The notes: generated by a model from the letters alone, not told the origin. A stretch of DNA of 64,000 nucleotides from Streptomyces sp. NRRL WC-3605 (GCF_001509795.1 NZ_LLZN01000054.1:31056-95055); one strand, 5' to 3'. Positions 34,560 to 43,714 are shown, numbered from the stretch's first letter. Numbers and translations: made by a program.

Positions 34560-37010
34560 ATGAACAACGCAGTGAACAACGGGGTCTGGTCCGGAAGCTG
34601 GGTCGCCGAACGGCTCGGAGTCCAGCTCGTGGGCGACGACACGCTCACCGACCTGCTGGGGCTGGCCCTGCGCCGCAACCCGAAACGAGCCCACCTCCTC
34701 GTCTCGAACGTGCTCGGCAAGCACGTACCCCAGTCACCCACCGTGGTCCACGACGCCGGACACGCCCTCGGCCGCCGCGTCCGCGACCTGCTGGGCGACG
34801 AGGACGCCGCCGCCGCGGTCGTCCTCGGCTACGCCGAGACCGCCACCGGCCTCGGCCACTGCGTCGCCGACGGCCTCGGCCTCGCGCCCTACCTGCACTC
34901 CACCCGCCGCCCCGTCCCCGGCGTCGCCCGCGCCGGCGGCTTCGAGGAGTCCCACTCCCACGCCACCTCCCACCTGCTGCTCCCCGAGGACCCCACCCTC
35001 CTCGTCGGCGACGGGCCCCTCGTCCTCGTCGACGACGAGTTCTCCACCGGCAACACGGTGCTGAACACCATCCGCGAACTCCACGAGCGCTACCCGCGCC
35101 GCCGCTACGTCGTCGTCGCCCTCGTCGACATGCGCTCCCCGGCCGACGCCGGACGCCTGGACGACCTCGCCCGCGAGATCGGCGCCCGCGTCGACCTCGT
35201 CACCGCCGCCACCGGCACCGTACGGCTCCCCGACGGAGTACTGGAGAAGGGCCAGGAACTCGTCGCACGCCACGAGACCGCGCCCCCGGCCCCCACCGGC
35301 ACCACGGCACCCCCGCCCACCCGCGTCGACCTGCACTGGCCCGCGGGCCTCCCCGACGGCGGCCGGCACGGCTTCACTCCCGCCCACCGCACCCGGCTTG
35401 AGAACGCCCTGCCCGCCATGGCCGCCGGCCTGGCCCAGGCCCTCCCCGCAGGCGCCCGCCGCGTCCTCGTCCTCGGCTTCGAGGAACTCATGTACGCGCC
35501 GCTGCGGCTCGCCCGCGAACTCGAGCAGACCACCGGCCTCGACGTCCGCTACTCCACCACCACCCGCTCACCCGTCCTCGCCGTCGACGACCCCGGCTAC
35601 GCGATACGCACCCGCCTCGTCTTCCCCGCCCACGACGACCCCGCCGACGGCCCCGGCGAGCGCTACGCCTACAACGTCGCAGGCGCCGGCTTCGACGCCG
35701 TCGTCACCGTCGTCGACTCCACCGCCGACACCCCCGCCCTGCACGACCCGGACGGACTCCTCGCCCAGCTCGCCGCCCAGACCCCGCACGTCCTGCTGGC
35801 CGTCGTCCCCTCGTACGTCCCCGGCCCCCTCGCCCTGCCCGAAAGGCCCCCGATGCTGCCCGAGCCCCTGCGCGGCCCCGCCTTCTCCTCGTACGCACCC
35901 GAGGAGGTCGGCTGGCTGCTCCAGGACCTCTCGGACGTCACCCTGGAGGCACCCACCGAGGAACGCGAGGAGGCCATCCAGAGCGGCGGCGCCCACTACG
36001 CCGAATCCCTGCCCGTCGAGTATCAGCCCAGCGAGCAGTACCAGGCGCTCTTCCACACCGCCCTCGCGGAGTCCGCCGGCCGCCTCGCCCAGGCCGTCGG
36101 AGCCGTCACCGAGATCGTCCTCGCCGAACGCTCACCCCGGCCCGTGCTCGTCTCCCTCGCCCGCGCCGGCACCCCCGTCGGCATCCTCATGCGCCGCTGG
36201 GCCCAGTTCCGGCACGGCCTCGAACTGCCCCACTACGCCGTGTCCATCGTGCGCGGCCGCGGCATCGACGCCAACGCCCTGCGCTGGCTCGCCCGCCACC
36301 ACGACCCCCGCGACGTCGTCTTCGTCGACGGCTGGACCGGCAAGGGCGCCATCACCCGCGAACTCGCCACCGCGATACGCGGGTTCGAGGCCACCGACGG
36401 CATCACCGGCTTCGACCCCGAGATCGCCGTGCTCGCCGACCCCGGCTCCTGCGTCCGCACCTACGGCACCCGCGACGACTACCTCATCCCGTCCGCCTGC
36501 CTCAACTCCACCGTCTCCGGCCTGATCTCCCGCACCGTGCTGCGCGCCGACCTCGTCGGCCCCCACGACTTCCACGGCGCCAAGCACTACCGCGAACTCG
36601 CCGGCTCCGACGTCTCCGTCGCCTTCCTCGACGCCGTCTCCGCCCGCTTCCCCGACGTCACCGACACCGTCGACGCCACCGCCAAGGAACTCCTGTCCAC
36701 CGACCGCACCCCCACCTGGGAAGGCTGGGCCGCCGTCGAACGCATCAGCGAGGAGTACGGCATCCACGACGTCAACCTCGTCAAGCCCGGCGTCGGCGAG
36801 ACCACCCGCGTCCTGCTGCGCCGCGTCCCCTGGAAGATCCTCGCCCGCGCCGGAGCCGGCGCCGACCTCGACCACGTCCGCCTGCTCGCCGACCAGCGCG
36901 GCGTACCCGTCGAGGAGGTCCCCGAACTGCCCTACACCTGCGTCGGGTTGATCCACCCCAAGTACACCCGGGGCGCCACCGGCGCCGACGGCCGGGCGGT
37001 GAACCTCTGA
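34560..37010 (+). CDS. Phosphoribosyltransferase-TRSP-phosphoribosyltransferase fusion
   Basis: An 816-residue three-part enzyme. Residues 1-240 form a type I phosphoribosyltransferase with the PRPP loop LVLVDDEFSTGNT (154-166). Residues about 290-430 form the TRSP domain, with its name-giving motif in YSTTTRSPVL (331-340). Residues about 470-810 form a second phosphoribosyltransferase with PRPP loop VVFVDGWTGKGA (586-597). In many genomes the two transferases are separate proteins; here they are fused. Both PRPP loops keep their acidic pair or single Asp and the T-G turn, so both look active. It overlaps the HAD gene by one base and belongs to the Ter-linked biosynthetic module. Confidence 0.88.
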   Translation: MNNAVNNGVWSGSWVAERLGVQLVGDDTLTDLLGLALRRNPKRAHLLVSNVLGKHVPQSPTVVHDAGHALGRRVRDLLGDEDAAAAVVLGYAETATGLGHCVADGLGLAPYLHSTRRPVPGVARAGGFEESHSHATSHLLLPEDPTLLVGDGPLVLVDDEFSTGNTVLNTIRELHERYPRRRYVVVALVDMRSPADAGRLDDLAREIGARVDLVTAATGTVRLPDGVLEKGQELVARHETAPPAPTGTTAPPPTRVDLHWPAGLPDGGRHGFTPAHRTRLENALPAMAAGLAQALPAGARRVLVLGFEELMYAPLRLARELEQTTGLDVRYSTTTRSPVLAVDDPGYAIRTRLVFPAHDDPADGPGERYAYNVAGAGFDAVVTVVDSTADTPALHDPDGLLAQLAAQTPHVLLAVVPSYVPGPLALPERPPMLPEPLRGPAFSSYAPEEVGWLLQDLSDVTLEAPTEEREEAIQSGGAHYAESLPVEYQPSEQYQALFHTALAESAGRLAQAVGAVTEIVLAERSPRPVLVSLARAGTPVGILMRRWAQFRHGLELPHYAVSIVRGRGIDANALRWLARHHDPRDVVFVDGWTGKGAITRELATAIRGFEATDGITGFDPEIAVLADPGSCVRTYGTRDDYLIPSACLNSTVSGLISRTVLRADLVGPHDFHGAKHYRELAGSDVSVAFLDAVSARFPDVTDTVDATAKELLSTDRTPTWEGWAAVERISEEYGIHDVNLVKPGVGETTRVLLRRVPWKILARAGAGADLDHVRLLADQRGVPVEEVPELPYTCVGLIHPKYTRGATGADGRAVNL

Positions 37011-37843
37011 TGCCCGTCATCGTCGCCAGCGACCTCGACCGGACCCTGATCTACTCCTCCGCCGCGCTCGCGCTCACCATGCCCGACGCCCGCGCCCCAC
37101 GCCTGCTCTGCGTCGAGGTCCACGAGAGCAGACCGCTGTCCTACATGACCGAGACGGCCGCCCAGCTGCTCACCGACCTCGGCGACCGCGCCCTCTTCGT
37201 CCCCACCACGACCCGCACCCGCAAGCAGTACCAGCGCATCAACCTGCCCGGGCCGCCCCCCACCTACGCCATCTGCGCCAACGGCGGGCACCTGCTCGTC
37301 GACGGCGTCTCCGACCCCGACTGGCACGCCCAGGTCACCGCCCGCCTCGCCGAGAGCTGCGCACCGCTCGCCGAGATCCAGGACCACCTGATGGCCACCG
37401 CCTCACCGGCCTGGGTCCGCAAGCACCGCGTCGCCGAGGACCTCTTCGCCTACCTCGTCGTCGAACGCGAACTGCTCCCCGAGGAATGGGTGAAGGAACT
37501 CGCCGTCTGGGCCGAGAACCGCGGCTGGACCGTCTCCCTCCAGGGCCGCAAGATCTACGCCGTCCCCAAACCGCTCACCAAGAGCGCCGCCCTGCGCGAA
37601 CTCGCCCGCCGCACCGGCGCCGAACTCACCCTCGCCGCCGGGGACTCCCTGCTCGACGCCGACCTGCTGCTCGCCGCCGACCGCGGCTGGCGCCCCGGCC
37701 ACGGCGAACTCGCCGACACCGCCTTCACCGCCCCCGCCGTCACCGCCCTGCCCGAACGAGGCGTCCTCGCGGGCGAGCGCATCCTGCGGGAGTTCCTGAA
37801 GACGGCCGGCACGACGACGGCCGGCGGAGCCGCAGGAAACTAG
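37010..37843 (+). CDS. HAD superfamily phosphatase of the Ter module
   Basis: A 277-residue HAD hydrolase. Motif I is ASDLDRTLIYS (DxDxT near residues 7-11), motif II TTTRT, motif III the Lys in TKSAALREL and motif IV GDSLLDADLLLAAD. The cap between motifs II and III is of the Cof type. Its ATG overlaps the TGA of the phosphoribosyltransferase fusion by one base, so translation is coupled and the enzyme probably removes a phosphate from that enzyme's product. Ends overlapping the convergent FmdB gene by four bases. Confidence 0.88.
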   Translation: MPVIVASDLDRTLIYSSAALALTMPDARAPRLLCVEVHESRPLSYMTETAAQLLTDLGDRALFVPTTTRTRKQYQRINLPGPPPTYAICANGGHLLVDGVSDPDWHAQVTARLAESCAPLAEIQDHLMATASPAWVRKHRVAEDLFAYLVVERELLPEEWVKELAVWAENRGWTVSLQGRKIYAVPKPLTKSAALRELARRTGAELTLAAGDSLLDADLLLAADRGWRPGHGELADTAFTAPAVTALPERGVLAGERILREFLKTAGTTTAGGAAGN

Positions 37844-38055
37844 CCGCAGCACCCGCCACCACAGCAGCCGCCCCCGCCGGACGCCTTCGGCGCCGCGGGG
37901 GCGCTCGCCGTCCCACCGACGGCCACCGTCGACAGCAGCTTCACCGTGTCGTCGTGCCCGGCCGGGCAACTCGCCGGAGCGGACGACTCCGCCATCGGCC
38001 GGCTCAGTTCGAACGTGTCGCCGCAACTGCGGCAGCGGTACTCGTAGCGAGGCAT
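37840..38055 (-). CDS. FmdB family zinc ribbon protein with Cys-rich tail
   Basis: A 71-residue protein. The zinc ribbon is PRYEYRCRSCGDTFE with CxxC, and a second Cys/His pair in SCPAGHD. The C-terminus ends in a Gly-rich tail with two CC pairs (GGCCGGGCCG), giving four extra cysteines outside the ribbon that could bind metal. FmdB proteins were first noted in amide-utilisation operons; the role here is unknown. Nine bases after the coiled-coil gene on the same strand, so probably cotranscribed. Confidence 0.9.
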   Translation of the reverse strand: MPRYEYRCRSCGDTFELSRPMAESSAPASCPAGHDDTVKLLSTVAVGGTASAPAAPKASGGGGCCGGGCCG

Positions 38056-38064
38056 GACCCCAGG

Positions 38065-39504
38065 TTAGCCCGGTCCGTGACCGCCGCCCCGCTCCTCACG
38101 GATCTGCGCCACCACCCGCGCCACCGACTGCCGCACCGCCTCCGTCTCCGTCAGGAAGTGCCAGTAGTCCGGATGCCGGCCCTCCAGCGTGCCGGCCGCC
38201 CGCTCCAGCCGCGCCACCGACTCGTCCAGCGGCCGCGCGTGCCGCGGATCCGGCGTGTTCCGCCCCGACATCGCCAGCCGCTGCGCGTCCCGGATCGCGA
38301 ACCGCGTCCGGTCGATCTCCTGCTGCGGATCCTTCTGCACCGCGTTCAGCAGCCGCAGCCGGTCACCCGCCGCCGACACCGACTCGTCCGTCGTGTTCAA
38401 CAACGCACGCACCGTCGACAGCAACGCCGTCGCGTCCGGCCAGCGCTGCTCGTCCCGCGCCGCCCGCGCCTCCCGCAGCTTCACCTCGGCCTGCCGCACA
38501 TTCTCCGCGGCCACCTCCGGCACCCCCTGCAGGTCCTGCCAGCACGCCACCGTGAACCGCCGCCGCAACTCGCTCAGCACCGGCTCCACCTGCTCCGCCC
38601 GCGTCGTCAGCGCCTGCGCCCGCGTCCGCAGCGACACCAGCCGATGATCGATCTCCGCCGCCCGCTCCGGCAGCCGCTCCGCCTCCGCCCGGATCGCCCC
38701 GGCCTCCCGCGCGACCCGCTCCGCCCGCTCCAGCGTCTGCGGCACACCATGCCGCCCCGCGCCCTCGTTCAGCAGCGTCAGCTCCGGCCCCAGAGCCGCA
38801 AGCCGCGCCGCCAGATCGTCCGCCCGCAGGCCCGACTCCCGCACCGCGTCCAGCGCGTTCGACGCCGCGAGCAGCCCCTGCCGGGCCCGCTCCACCGCCG
38901 GCGCCAGCCGCGCCAGCTGCGTCTCCGCCTTCCCCAGCAGCGGCCCCAGCCCGTCCGCGAACCGCTCCAGCTCCCGCCGTACGCCGTCCAGGTCGTCCTT
39001 CGCCCGGCTCAGCTCTGCACGCGCCCGGCCGGCCGCCGCGGCCTCCAGGTCGTCACGGTCCAGATCGTGCGCGTCGACCGCCTGGATGTAACGGTGACTC
39101 GCCTCGTCGATCCGCCGGCCCAGCGCGTCGAAGTCGTCGATCGCCCGCAGGGCCGCAGGAGAGTCGTCCACGGCCGCGATCGTCTCTATCGAGATCCGCA
39201 GATCCCGCTGCGCGGTGTCCAGCTCGTAGAAGGCGGCCGCGGCGTCGTCCTTCGCGGCCTGCGCCTCCGCCCGCTGGTTCTCCGCCCGCCCGCCGAACCA
39301 GCGCCGGGTCCCCCCGCCCGCGAACGCGGCGGGAAGCGCGAGAACGGCGACGACGGGAAGGACGAGGGCCGGCACCAAGGGGTCCAGGGCACGACGCACA
39401 CCGGGCCGCACCCGCACAGGACGGTGCCGCCGCGTCACGGGCGGCACGGACGGCGAGTTCGGCTGCTCAGGTGTCGCCGTCACATCCCTCTCCCGTGCTG
39501 TCAT
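38065..39504 (-). CDS. Membrane-anchored coiled-coil protein
   Basis: A 479-residue protein with a basic N-terminus, one membrane helix at about residues 45-65 (LVPALVLPVVAVLALPAAF) and a long Ala/Glu/Arg-rich helical region from residue 75 to the end, consistent with coiled coils that face the cytoplasm or outside. No enzymatic motif. It neighbours the Ter module on the opposite strand and is followed by the FmdB gene nine bases on. A scaffolding role at the membrane is possible but unproven. Confidence 0.75.
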   Translation of the reverse strand: MTARERDVTATPEQPNSPSVPPVTRRHRPVRVRPGVRRALDPLVPALVLPVVAVLALPAAFAGGGTRRWFGGRAENQRAEAQAAKDDAAAAFYELDTAQRDLRISIETIAAVDDSPAALRAIDDFDALGRRIDEASHRYIQAVDAHDLDRDDLEAAAAGRARAELSRAKDDLDGVRRELERFADGLGPLLGKAETQLARLAPAVERARQGLLAASNALDAVRESGLRADDLAARLAALGPELTLLNEGAGRHGVPQTLERAERVAREAGAIRAEAERLPERAAEIDHRLVSLRTRAQALTTRAEQVEPVLSELRRRFTVACWQDLQGVPEVAAENVRQAEVKLREARAARDEQRWPDATALLSTVRALLNTTDESVSAAGDRLRLLNAVQKDPQQEIDRTRFAIRDAQRLAMSGRNTPDPRHARPLDESVARLERAAGTLEGRHPDYWHFLTETEAVRQSVARVVAQIREERGGGHGPG

Positions 39505-39556
39505 TCACCCTGCCGGTGTCATTCTCCCACCGGTGAAGGACGAACACACGGGCCGG

Positions 39557-40327
39557 TCAGTTCGCCGTTCGCACCGTGATGTTCCCGTCGCCGCTGCGGG
39601 CACTGATCCGCCGGGAGCTGGAGGCGTCCCGCGGCACGGACACGTCGACCGAACCGTCCCCGGCCTTCGCCTCCACCCGGTAACCGGCCCGCGGCACCTC
39701 CACCGTCACCGAACCGTCCCCGCTGCGCGTCTCCACCAGATCCGGCACGCTCCCCAGCGACAGCCGCACCGAGCCGTCACCGGTCTTCGCCCGCACCTCC
39801 CGCGACGCCACGTCGAACACCCGCACCGAACCGTCCCCGGTCTCCAGGTCCAGCGGCCCACTGGAGTCGCTGACCTGCACCGAACCGTCCCCGGTACGGA
39901 TGTGCAACGGGTCCTCGAACCCCCGCGCCCGCACACTCCCGTCCCCGTCCAGCACCCGCACGGTGACCCCGCGCGGCACCTCGATCCGGTGCTTGGCCGA
40001 GCAGTCGGCGACCACCCCGGAGCACTTCTCCCGCAGCACCAGCCGGTCGTCCTTCATCGACCAGGTCACCTTCGGGTCCTCCCCGAACACCACCGACCCC
40101 TCGAACCACCGCGTCACCTCGACCGACCCCGCCTTGTGCCCCTCGGCCGCGACGATCTCCAGCGCCGAGTCGTCCGAGTCCACCGTCAGCGTCCGCCCCT
40201 CCAACGCGAACGACCGGTGCTCCGGCTCCGTGTCGTCCCCGGCGGACGCCCCGCACGCACTCACCCCCGCGACGAGCGCCACGAGCACCCCGGCGACGGC
40301 GATCCGAGCGGGAACGGTACGGGCCAT
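39557..40327 (-). CDS. DUF4097-type lipoprotein with GDGS repeats
   Basis: A 256-residue predicted lipoprotein. After a signal segment (ARIAVAGVLVALVAGVSAC, lipobox VSAC) comes a right-handed beta-rich domain with seven repeats centred on GDGSV (variants GDGSVRARG, GDGSVQVS, GDGSVRVF, and a final GDGNITVR), typical of DUF4097 putative adhesins. A CSGVVADC loop may form a disulfide. The ATG at 40327 is preceded by GGGGGAG six bases upstream; a longer frame lacks a signal peptide. Function unknown. Confidence 0.85.
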   Translation of the reverse strand: MARTVPARIAVAGVLVALVAGVSACGASAGDDTEPEHRSFALEGRTLTVDSDDSALEIVAAEGHKAGSVEVTRWFEGSVVFGEDPKVTWSMKDDRLVLREKCSGVVADCSAKHRIEVPRGVTVRVLDGDGSVRARGFEDPLHIRTGDGSVQVSDSSGPLDLETGDGSVRVFDVASREVRAKTGDGSVRLSLGSVPDLVETRSGDGSVTVEVPRAGYRVEAKAGDGSVDVSVPRDASSSRRISARSGDGNITVRTAN

Positions 40328-40541
40328 GACGATCTCCCCCTGAGCTGTCCCGGACCTCTCCCGGCCCGGATTGCGACGATGCTCCGACCGTACGGACGAA
40401 CGCCCCACAGGAGGATCCGGCCCACCACCGGACCGGGGGTGGGGGTAGCCCCCGGGTGCACCCGCCGGTGGACCGCCCGGGACCCCGGATATGGGTTTGT
40501 GGCCCGACGCCCGGGACAATGTAGGCTGTCGACTCGTTCTC

Positions 40542-40613
<72 letters not shown>

Positions 40614-40622
40614 CACGCAGGG

Positions 40623-40652
40623 AAGGACCCCGGTCGGGTGACCGGGGTCCTT
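40623..40652. terminator. Terminator after tRNA-Val
   Basis: A 13-bp perfect stem AAGGACCCCGGTC / GACCGGGGTCCTT with GGGT loop and a short T tail, ten bases after the tRNA. It also lies at the 3' end of the convergent hypothetical gene. Confidence 0.88.
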
Positions 40653-40659
40653 TCGCGTG

Positions 40660-41001
40660 TCAGGGTGTCTCCTCCCGGTTCTCGTCCGCGTGCTTGAGCT
40701 TCATCCGGGCGTCGACCCGGGCAGCCCCGTCGAGCTGCGACCAGAAGCGGTGGCCGCTGACGAACACCGCGAGTTCGTGTTCGCGGCGGCGCAGCTTCTC
40801 GACCTCGGCCTGTTCGTCCTCCGTCCAGCCGGGGGAGGCCGGGCGCTCGATCTTGCGCCAGCCGTTGTCGTCGCTGAAGCCGTCCAGGGGCACGACCGAC
40901 CAGGGCAGCCGTTTCAGCAGGGCCGACAGCTCGGCCCGGACCTGATGCAGCTCCTCCTGACCGGCGCGGAGGTCACTCGGAAAGTCATAGGGCGTAGCCA
41001 C
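40660..41001 (-). CDS. Conserved hypothetical protein, helical
   Basis: A 113-residue soluble, charged, mostly helical protein, not recognised as a named domain. Helices near residues 10-30 and 60-80 (EDEQAEVEKLRRREHELAVFV) may pair. GTG start; a TAGCAT hexamer on this strand (41013-41008) ends six bases before it, suggesting a leaderless transcript. Convergent with tRNA-Val. Codon use matches its neighbours. Confidence 0.7.
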   Translation of the reverse strand: MATPYDFPSDLRAGQEELHQVRAELSALLKRLPWSVVPLDGFSDDNGWRKIERPASPGWTEDEQAEVEKLRRREHELAVFVSGHRFWSQLDGAARVDARMKLKHADENREETP

Positions 41002-41135
41002 GGCTCAATGCTACGCCTGTTCGATTTAGGGGTGCGAGTCGCTTCGGGAGGTTCATGCGAACGGGTGTGTGAGGGGCGAGTGCGGACGCGGAAATCCGGT
41101 GGTGGGGCGCTGAGGCACCGCCTAGGTTCGCGCGC

Positions 41136-41861
41136 ATGGTGGACGACTGCTTCGGGCATCCGCGGCTCGCCGCGCTCTACGATCCGCTCGACCCCGACCG
41201 CCGTGATCTCGACGTCTACGTGGCGATCGCGGAGGAGTTCGGGGCGCGGAGTGTGCTGGACATCGGGTGTGGCACGGGGGTGTTCGCGCTGCTGCTGGCC
41301 GATCGGGGGATCGAGGTCGTCGGTGTCGATCCCGCCGGGGCGTCCCTCGACGTGGCCCGGGCCAAGCCGGGCGGGGAGCGGGTGCGCTGGATCCACGGGG
41401 AGGCGACGGCGCTTCCGCCGCTGCGGGTGGACCTCGTGACGATGACGGCGAACGTGGCGCAGGCCATCGTCGAACCGGCCGTCTGGAGGGGGACGCTGCG
41501 GGGGGCCCGTGAGGCGCTGCGGCCGGGCGGACGGCTGGTCTTCGAGACGCGTGATCCGGCCCGGCGCGCCTGGGAGGAGTGGACGCGTGACCGGTCCCGC
41601 CGGGTGACGGAGGTGCCGGGGGCCGAGGCGGTCGAGACGTGGTTCGAGTTGCTGGACGTGCGGTTGCCGCTGGTGTCCTTCCGGTCGAACTTCGTGTTCG
41701 GCGCGGACGGGGCGGTGCTGACCTCGGATTCCACGTTGCGGTTCCGGGAGCGCGGGGAGGTGGAGGCGGATCTGGTCGCGGAGGGGTTCGTGGTGGACGA
41801 GGTGCGGGACGCGCCCGACCGGCCGGGGCGGGAGTTCGTCTTCGTCGCGCGGCGTCCGTGA
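41136..41861 (+). CDS. Class I SAM-dependent methyltransferase
   Basis: A 241-residue methyltransferase. Motif I VLDIGCGTGVFALLL binds S-adenosylmethionine, followed by VVGVDPAGASLDVAR (acidic residue for ribose) and DLVTMTANVAQAI. Substrate unknown; the acceptor domain WFELLDVRLPLVSFRSNF is shared with small-molecule methyltransferases. A TAGGTT hexamer at 41123-41128 ends seven bases before ATG 41136 and no ribosome site is seen, so the mRNA is probably leaderless. Confidence 0.9.
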   Translation: MVDDCFGHPRLAALYDPLDPDRRDLDVYVAIAEEFGARSVLDIGCGTGVFALLLADRGIEVVGVDPAGASLDVARAKPGGERVRWIHGEATALPPLRVDLVTMTANVAQAIVEPAVWRGTLRGAREALRPGGRLVFETRDPARRAWEEWTRDRSRRVTEVPGAEAVETWFELLDVRLPLVSFRSNFVFGADGAVLTSDSTLRFRERGEVEADLVAEGFVVDEVRDAPDRPGREFVFVARRP

Positions 41862-41901
41862 GAGGTTCACGCGGTGGGCCCGTCGGGGGGAGACTGGGCG
41901 C

Positions 41902-42132
41902 ATGTGCCGCAGCATCAAGACGCTTCGTCCACCCGCGATGCCCGAGGAGGCGACGGAGGACGAGATCCGCGCCGCCGCCCTCCAGTACGTACGCAAGGTG
42001 TCGGGTTTCCGGGCCCCGGCCGCACACAACCGCGAGGTCTTCGACCGTGCCGTCGAGGTGATCGCGCAGGCCACGGCCGAGCTGCTCGACGGCCTGGAGG
42101 TCAGGGGGCAGGCCGCCCGGCAGGCGGGCTGA
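41902..42132 (+). CDS. DUF2277 family small protein
   Basis: A 76-residue protein that begins MCRSIKTLRPP, the signature of DUF2277. Conserved helices include ALQYVRKVSGFRAP. Function unknown. It follows the methyltransferase gene by 40 bases and may be cotranscribed. Ends 17 bases from the convergent lipoprotein gene. Confidence 0.85.
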   Translation: MCRSIKTLRPPAMPEEATEDEIRAAALQYVRKVSGFRAPAAHNREVFDRAVEVIAQATAELLDGLEVRGQAARQAG

Positions 42133-42149
42133 GCCGAGCCGGTCCGGCG

Positions 42150-42782
42150 TCAGTAGCGCTGGGCCTTGGCGATCTCGGCGGTCAGCCGGGGCTCGGGGGG
42201 CTTGCGGCTGATGGCGACGGGCTCGGCGCGTTCGCCGGGTCCGAGGTCCTCGGCGCCGACGAACCGGGTCTCGACGACCTTGCCGTCCGGGTCGCGGAAG
42301 TCGACCTGCACGGCGTAGGACGCGGTGTCGTCCGTGCGGTTGGTGATGGCCACGACGACGGCGAGCAGGTTGCCGGTGTCGGCGCGGGGCTTTCCGGTGA
42401 GGGAGACGTCGGCGGTGGCGTTGCCGCGTCCGTCGACGTTCTTGAGCTGCTTCTGCGCTGCGTCGTTGGCCCGTTTGACCTCGGCCGACACCGAGGCCTC
42501 GAACTCGGAGGCGCGGGCGGAGGCGGAGGAGGCGGCGGCCGAGGCGCGTTCGCGGGCGGACGCCTCCAGGGAGGACAGGCCGGGCGCCGGCGAGCCGGAG
42601 AAGGAGGCCGTGTCGGGGGGTGTCGGGGTGGGGCGGGCGGACGCGGCGCCGTCGCCGTCGTCGTCCCCGCCGCAGGCCACGAGTCCCGTCGCGCCGAGGG
42701 CCGCGAGGAGGAGTGCGGCCAGGGCGGTGCGTGCGCGGGGCCGTCGGGGTGGTGTCGTCGCCTTCGGCGCGCGAGCGCTCAT
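42150..42782 (-). CDS. Lipoprotein with FxLYD-like C-terminal domain
   Basis: A 210-residue predicted lipoprotein. ATG 42782 with AAAGGGA upstream; signal segment LAALLLAALGATGLVAC with lipobox LVAC, followed by an Asp/Gly cluster and Thr/Pro linker. Residues about 70-110 form an Ala/Ser-rich helix. The C-terminal half (DVSLTGKPRADTG, VVVAITNRTDDTASYAVQV) resembles the immunoglobulin-like FxLYD domain. Role unknown, surface exposed. Confidence 0.78.
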   Translation of the reverse strand: MSARAPKATTPPRRPRARTALAALLLAALGATGLVACGGDDDGDGAASARPTPTPPDTASFSGSPAPGLSSLEASARERASAAASSASARASEFEASVSAEVKRANDAAQKQLKNVDGRGNATADVSLTGKPRADTGNLLAVVVAITNRTDDTASYAVQVDFRDPDGKVVETRFVGAEDLGPGERAEPVAISRKPPEPRLTAEIAKAQRY

Positions 42783-42958
42783 GGGGTCCCTTTCGGACGC
42801 GAACACATCGGCCGGGCCGGGTGGCCTCTCGATGTGACCCATCGTGCACGCGGCGGAGCCTCCCGGCCACTCAGGGTCACCGGGAGTGCGGTCGGGTGCG
42901 GGCCTCTCGTTTGGGTCATGCCGGGCTCGCTGATCCGGCCTGATCCCAACGAACGACC

Positions 42959-43579
42959 CTAGGCGGGGGTGCGGCGCATCAGGAACGTGGCCACGGCTCC
43001 GGCGCCGAAGAGCGCCGCGACGGAGACGAGCGTGGCCACCCAGGTCGCGCCGAGCCACTGGGCGCCGAGGTAGCCGAGGGCGACGCTGTAGATCGCCCAG
43101 GCGAGACCGGCGACGGCGGACCAGGGCAGGAAGTCGCGGGGGCTGCGGCGGGTGGCGCCGGCGCCGAAGGAGACCAGGGATCGGCCGGCCGGGGCGAAGC
43201 GGGCGAGGACGACGAGGGCGCCGCCGCCGCGCGACAGGGCGGCGCCGAGACGTTCCTGCGCGGCGGCGAGCCGGCGGGAGCGGGCGAGGGCGCGGTCGAG
43301 GCGAGGGCCGCCGCGCCAGGCGAGCCGGTAGGCGACGAGGTCGCCGAGGACGGAGGCCGTGGCGGCGCACAGGGTGAGGGCGAGGATGTCGGGGACGTCG
43401 TCGGGGACCTGGCCGGTCGCGGCGCCGGAGCCGGCGGCCGCCGCCGTGGCCGCGGTGATGACGAGGACGCCGCTGGGCAGGACCGGCAGGAACACGTCCA
43501 GCAGGACCGACAGCCCGACGGCCGCGTAGATCCATGGGGCCGCCGTCAGCGATCCCACGTCCGCGAGACTTTCGAGCAC
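42959..43579 (-). CDS. DedA/VTT family membrane protein
   Basis: A 206-residue membrane protein with about five hydrophobic segments. LARFAPAGRSLVSFGAGATR is the DedA motif F-x-P-x-x-R (with the conserved Arg), followed by W..GLAWAIYSVALGYLGAQ. DedA proteins act in lipid scrambling and envelope homeostasis. GTG start. A palindrome lies 136 bases upstream. Confidence 0.85.
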   Translation of the reverse strand: MLESLADVGSLTAAPWIYAAVGLSVLLDVFLPVLPSGVLVITAATAAAAGSGAATGQVPDDVPDILALTLCAATASVLGDLVAYRLAWRGGPRLDRALARSRRLAAAQERLGAALSRGGGALVVLARFAPAGRSLVSFGAGATRRSPRDFLPWSAVAGLAWAIYSVALGYLGAQWLGATWVATLVSVAALFGAGAVATFLMRRTPA

Positions 43580-43714
43580 CGCAACTCCCCGGTTTCACCC
43601 CCGTGGCCAACCGTGCCGCGGTGTCGCGGGGGAGCGGCAGGAGCGGCCTGTGTCAGCCATACAGCGTACGCCGCTGGTGTGACATCCGGTTCATCGGGGG
43701 CTCGTGTGTTCGGC

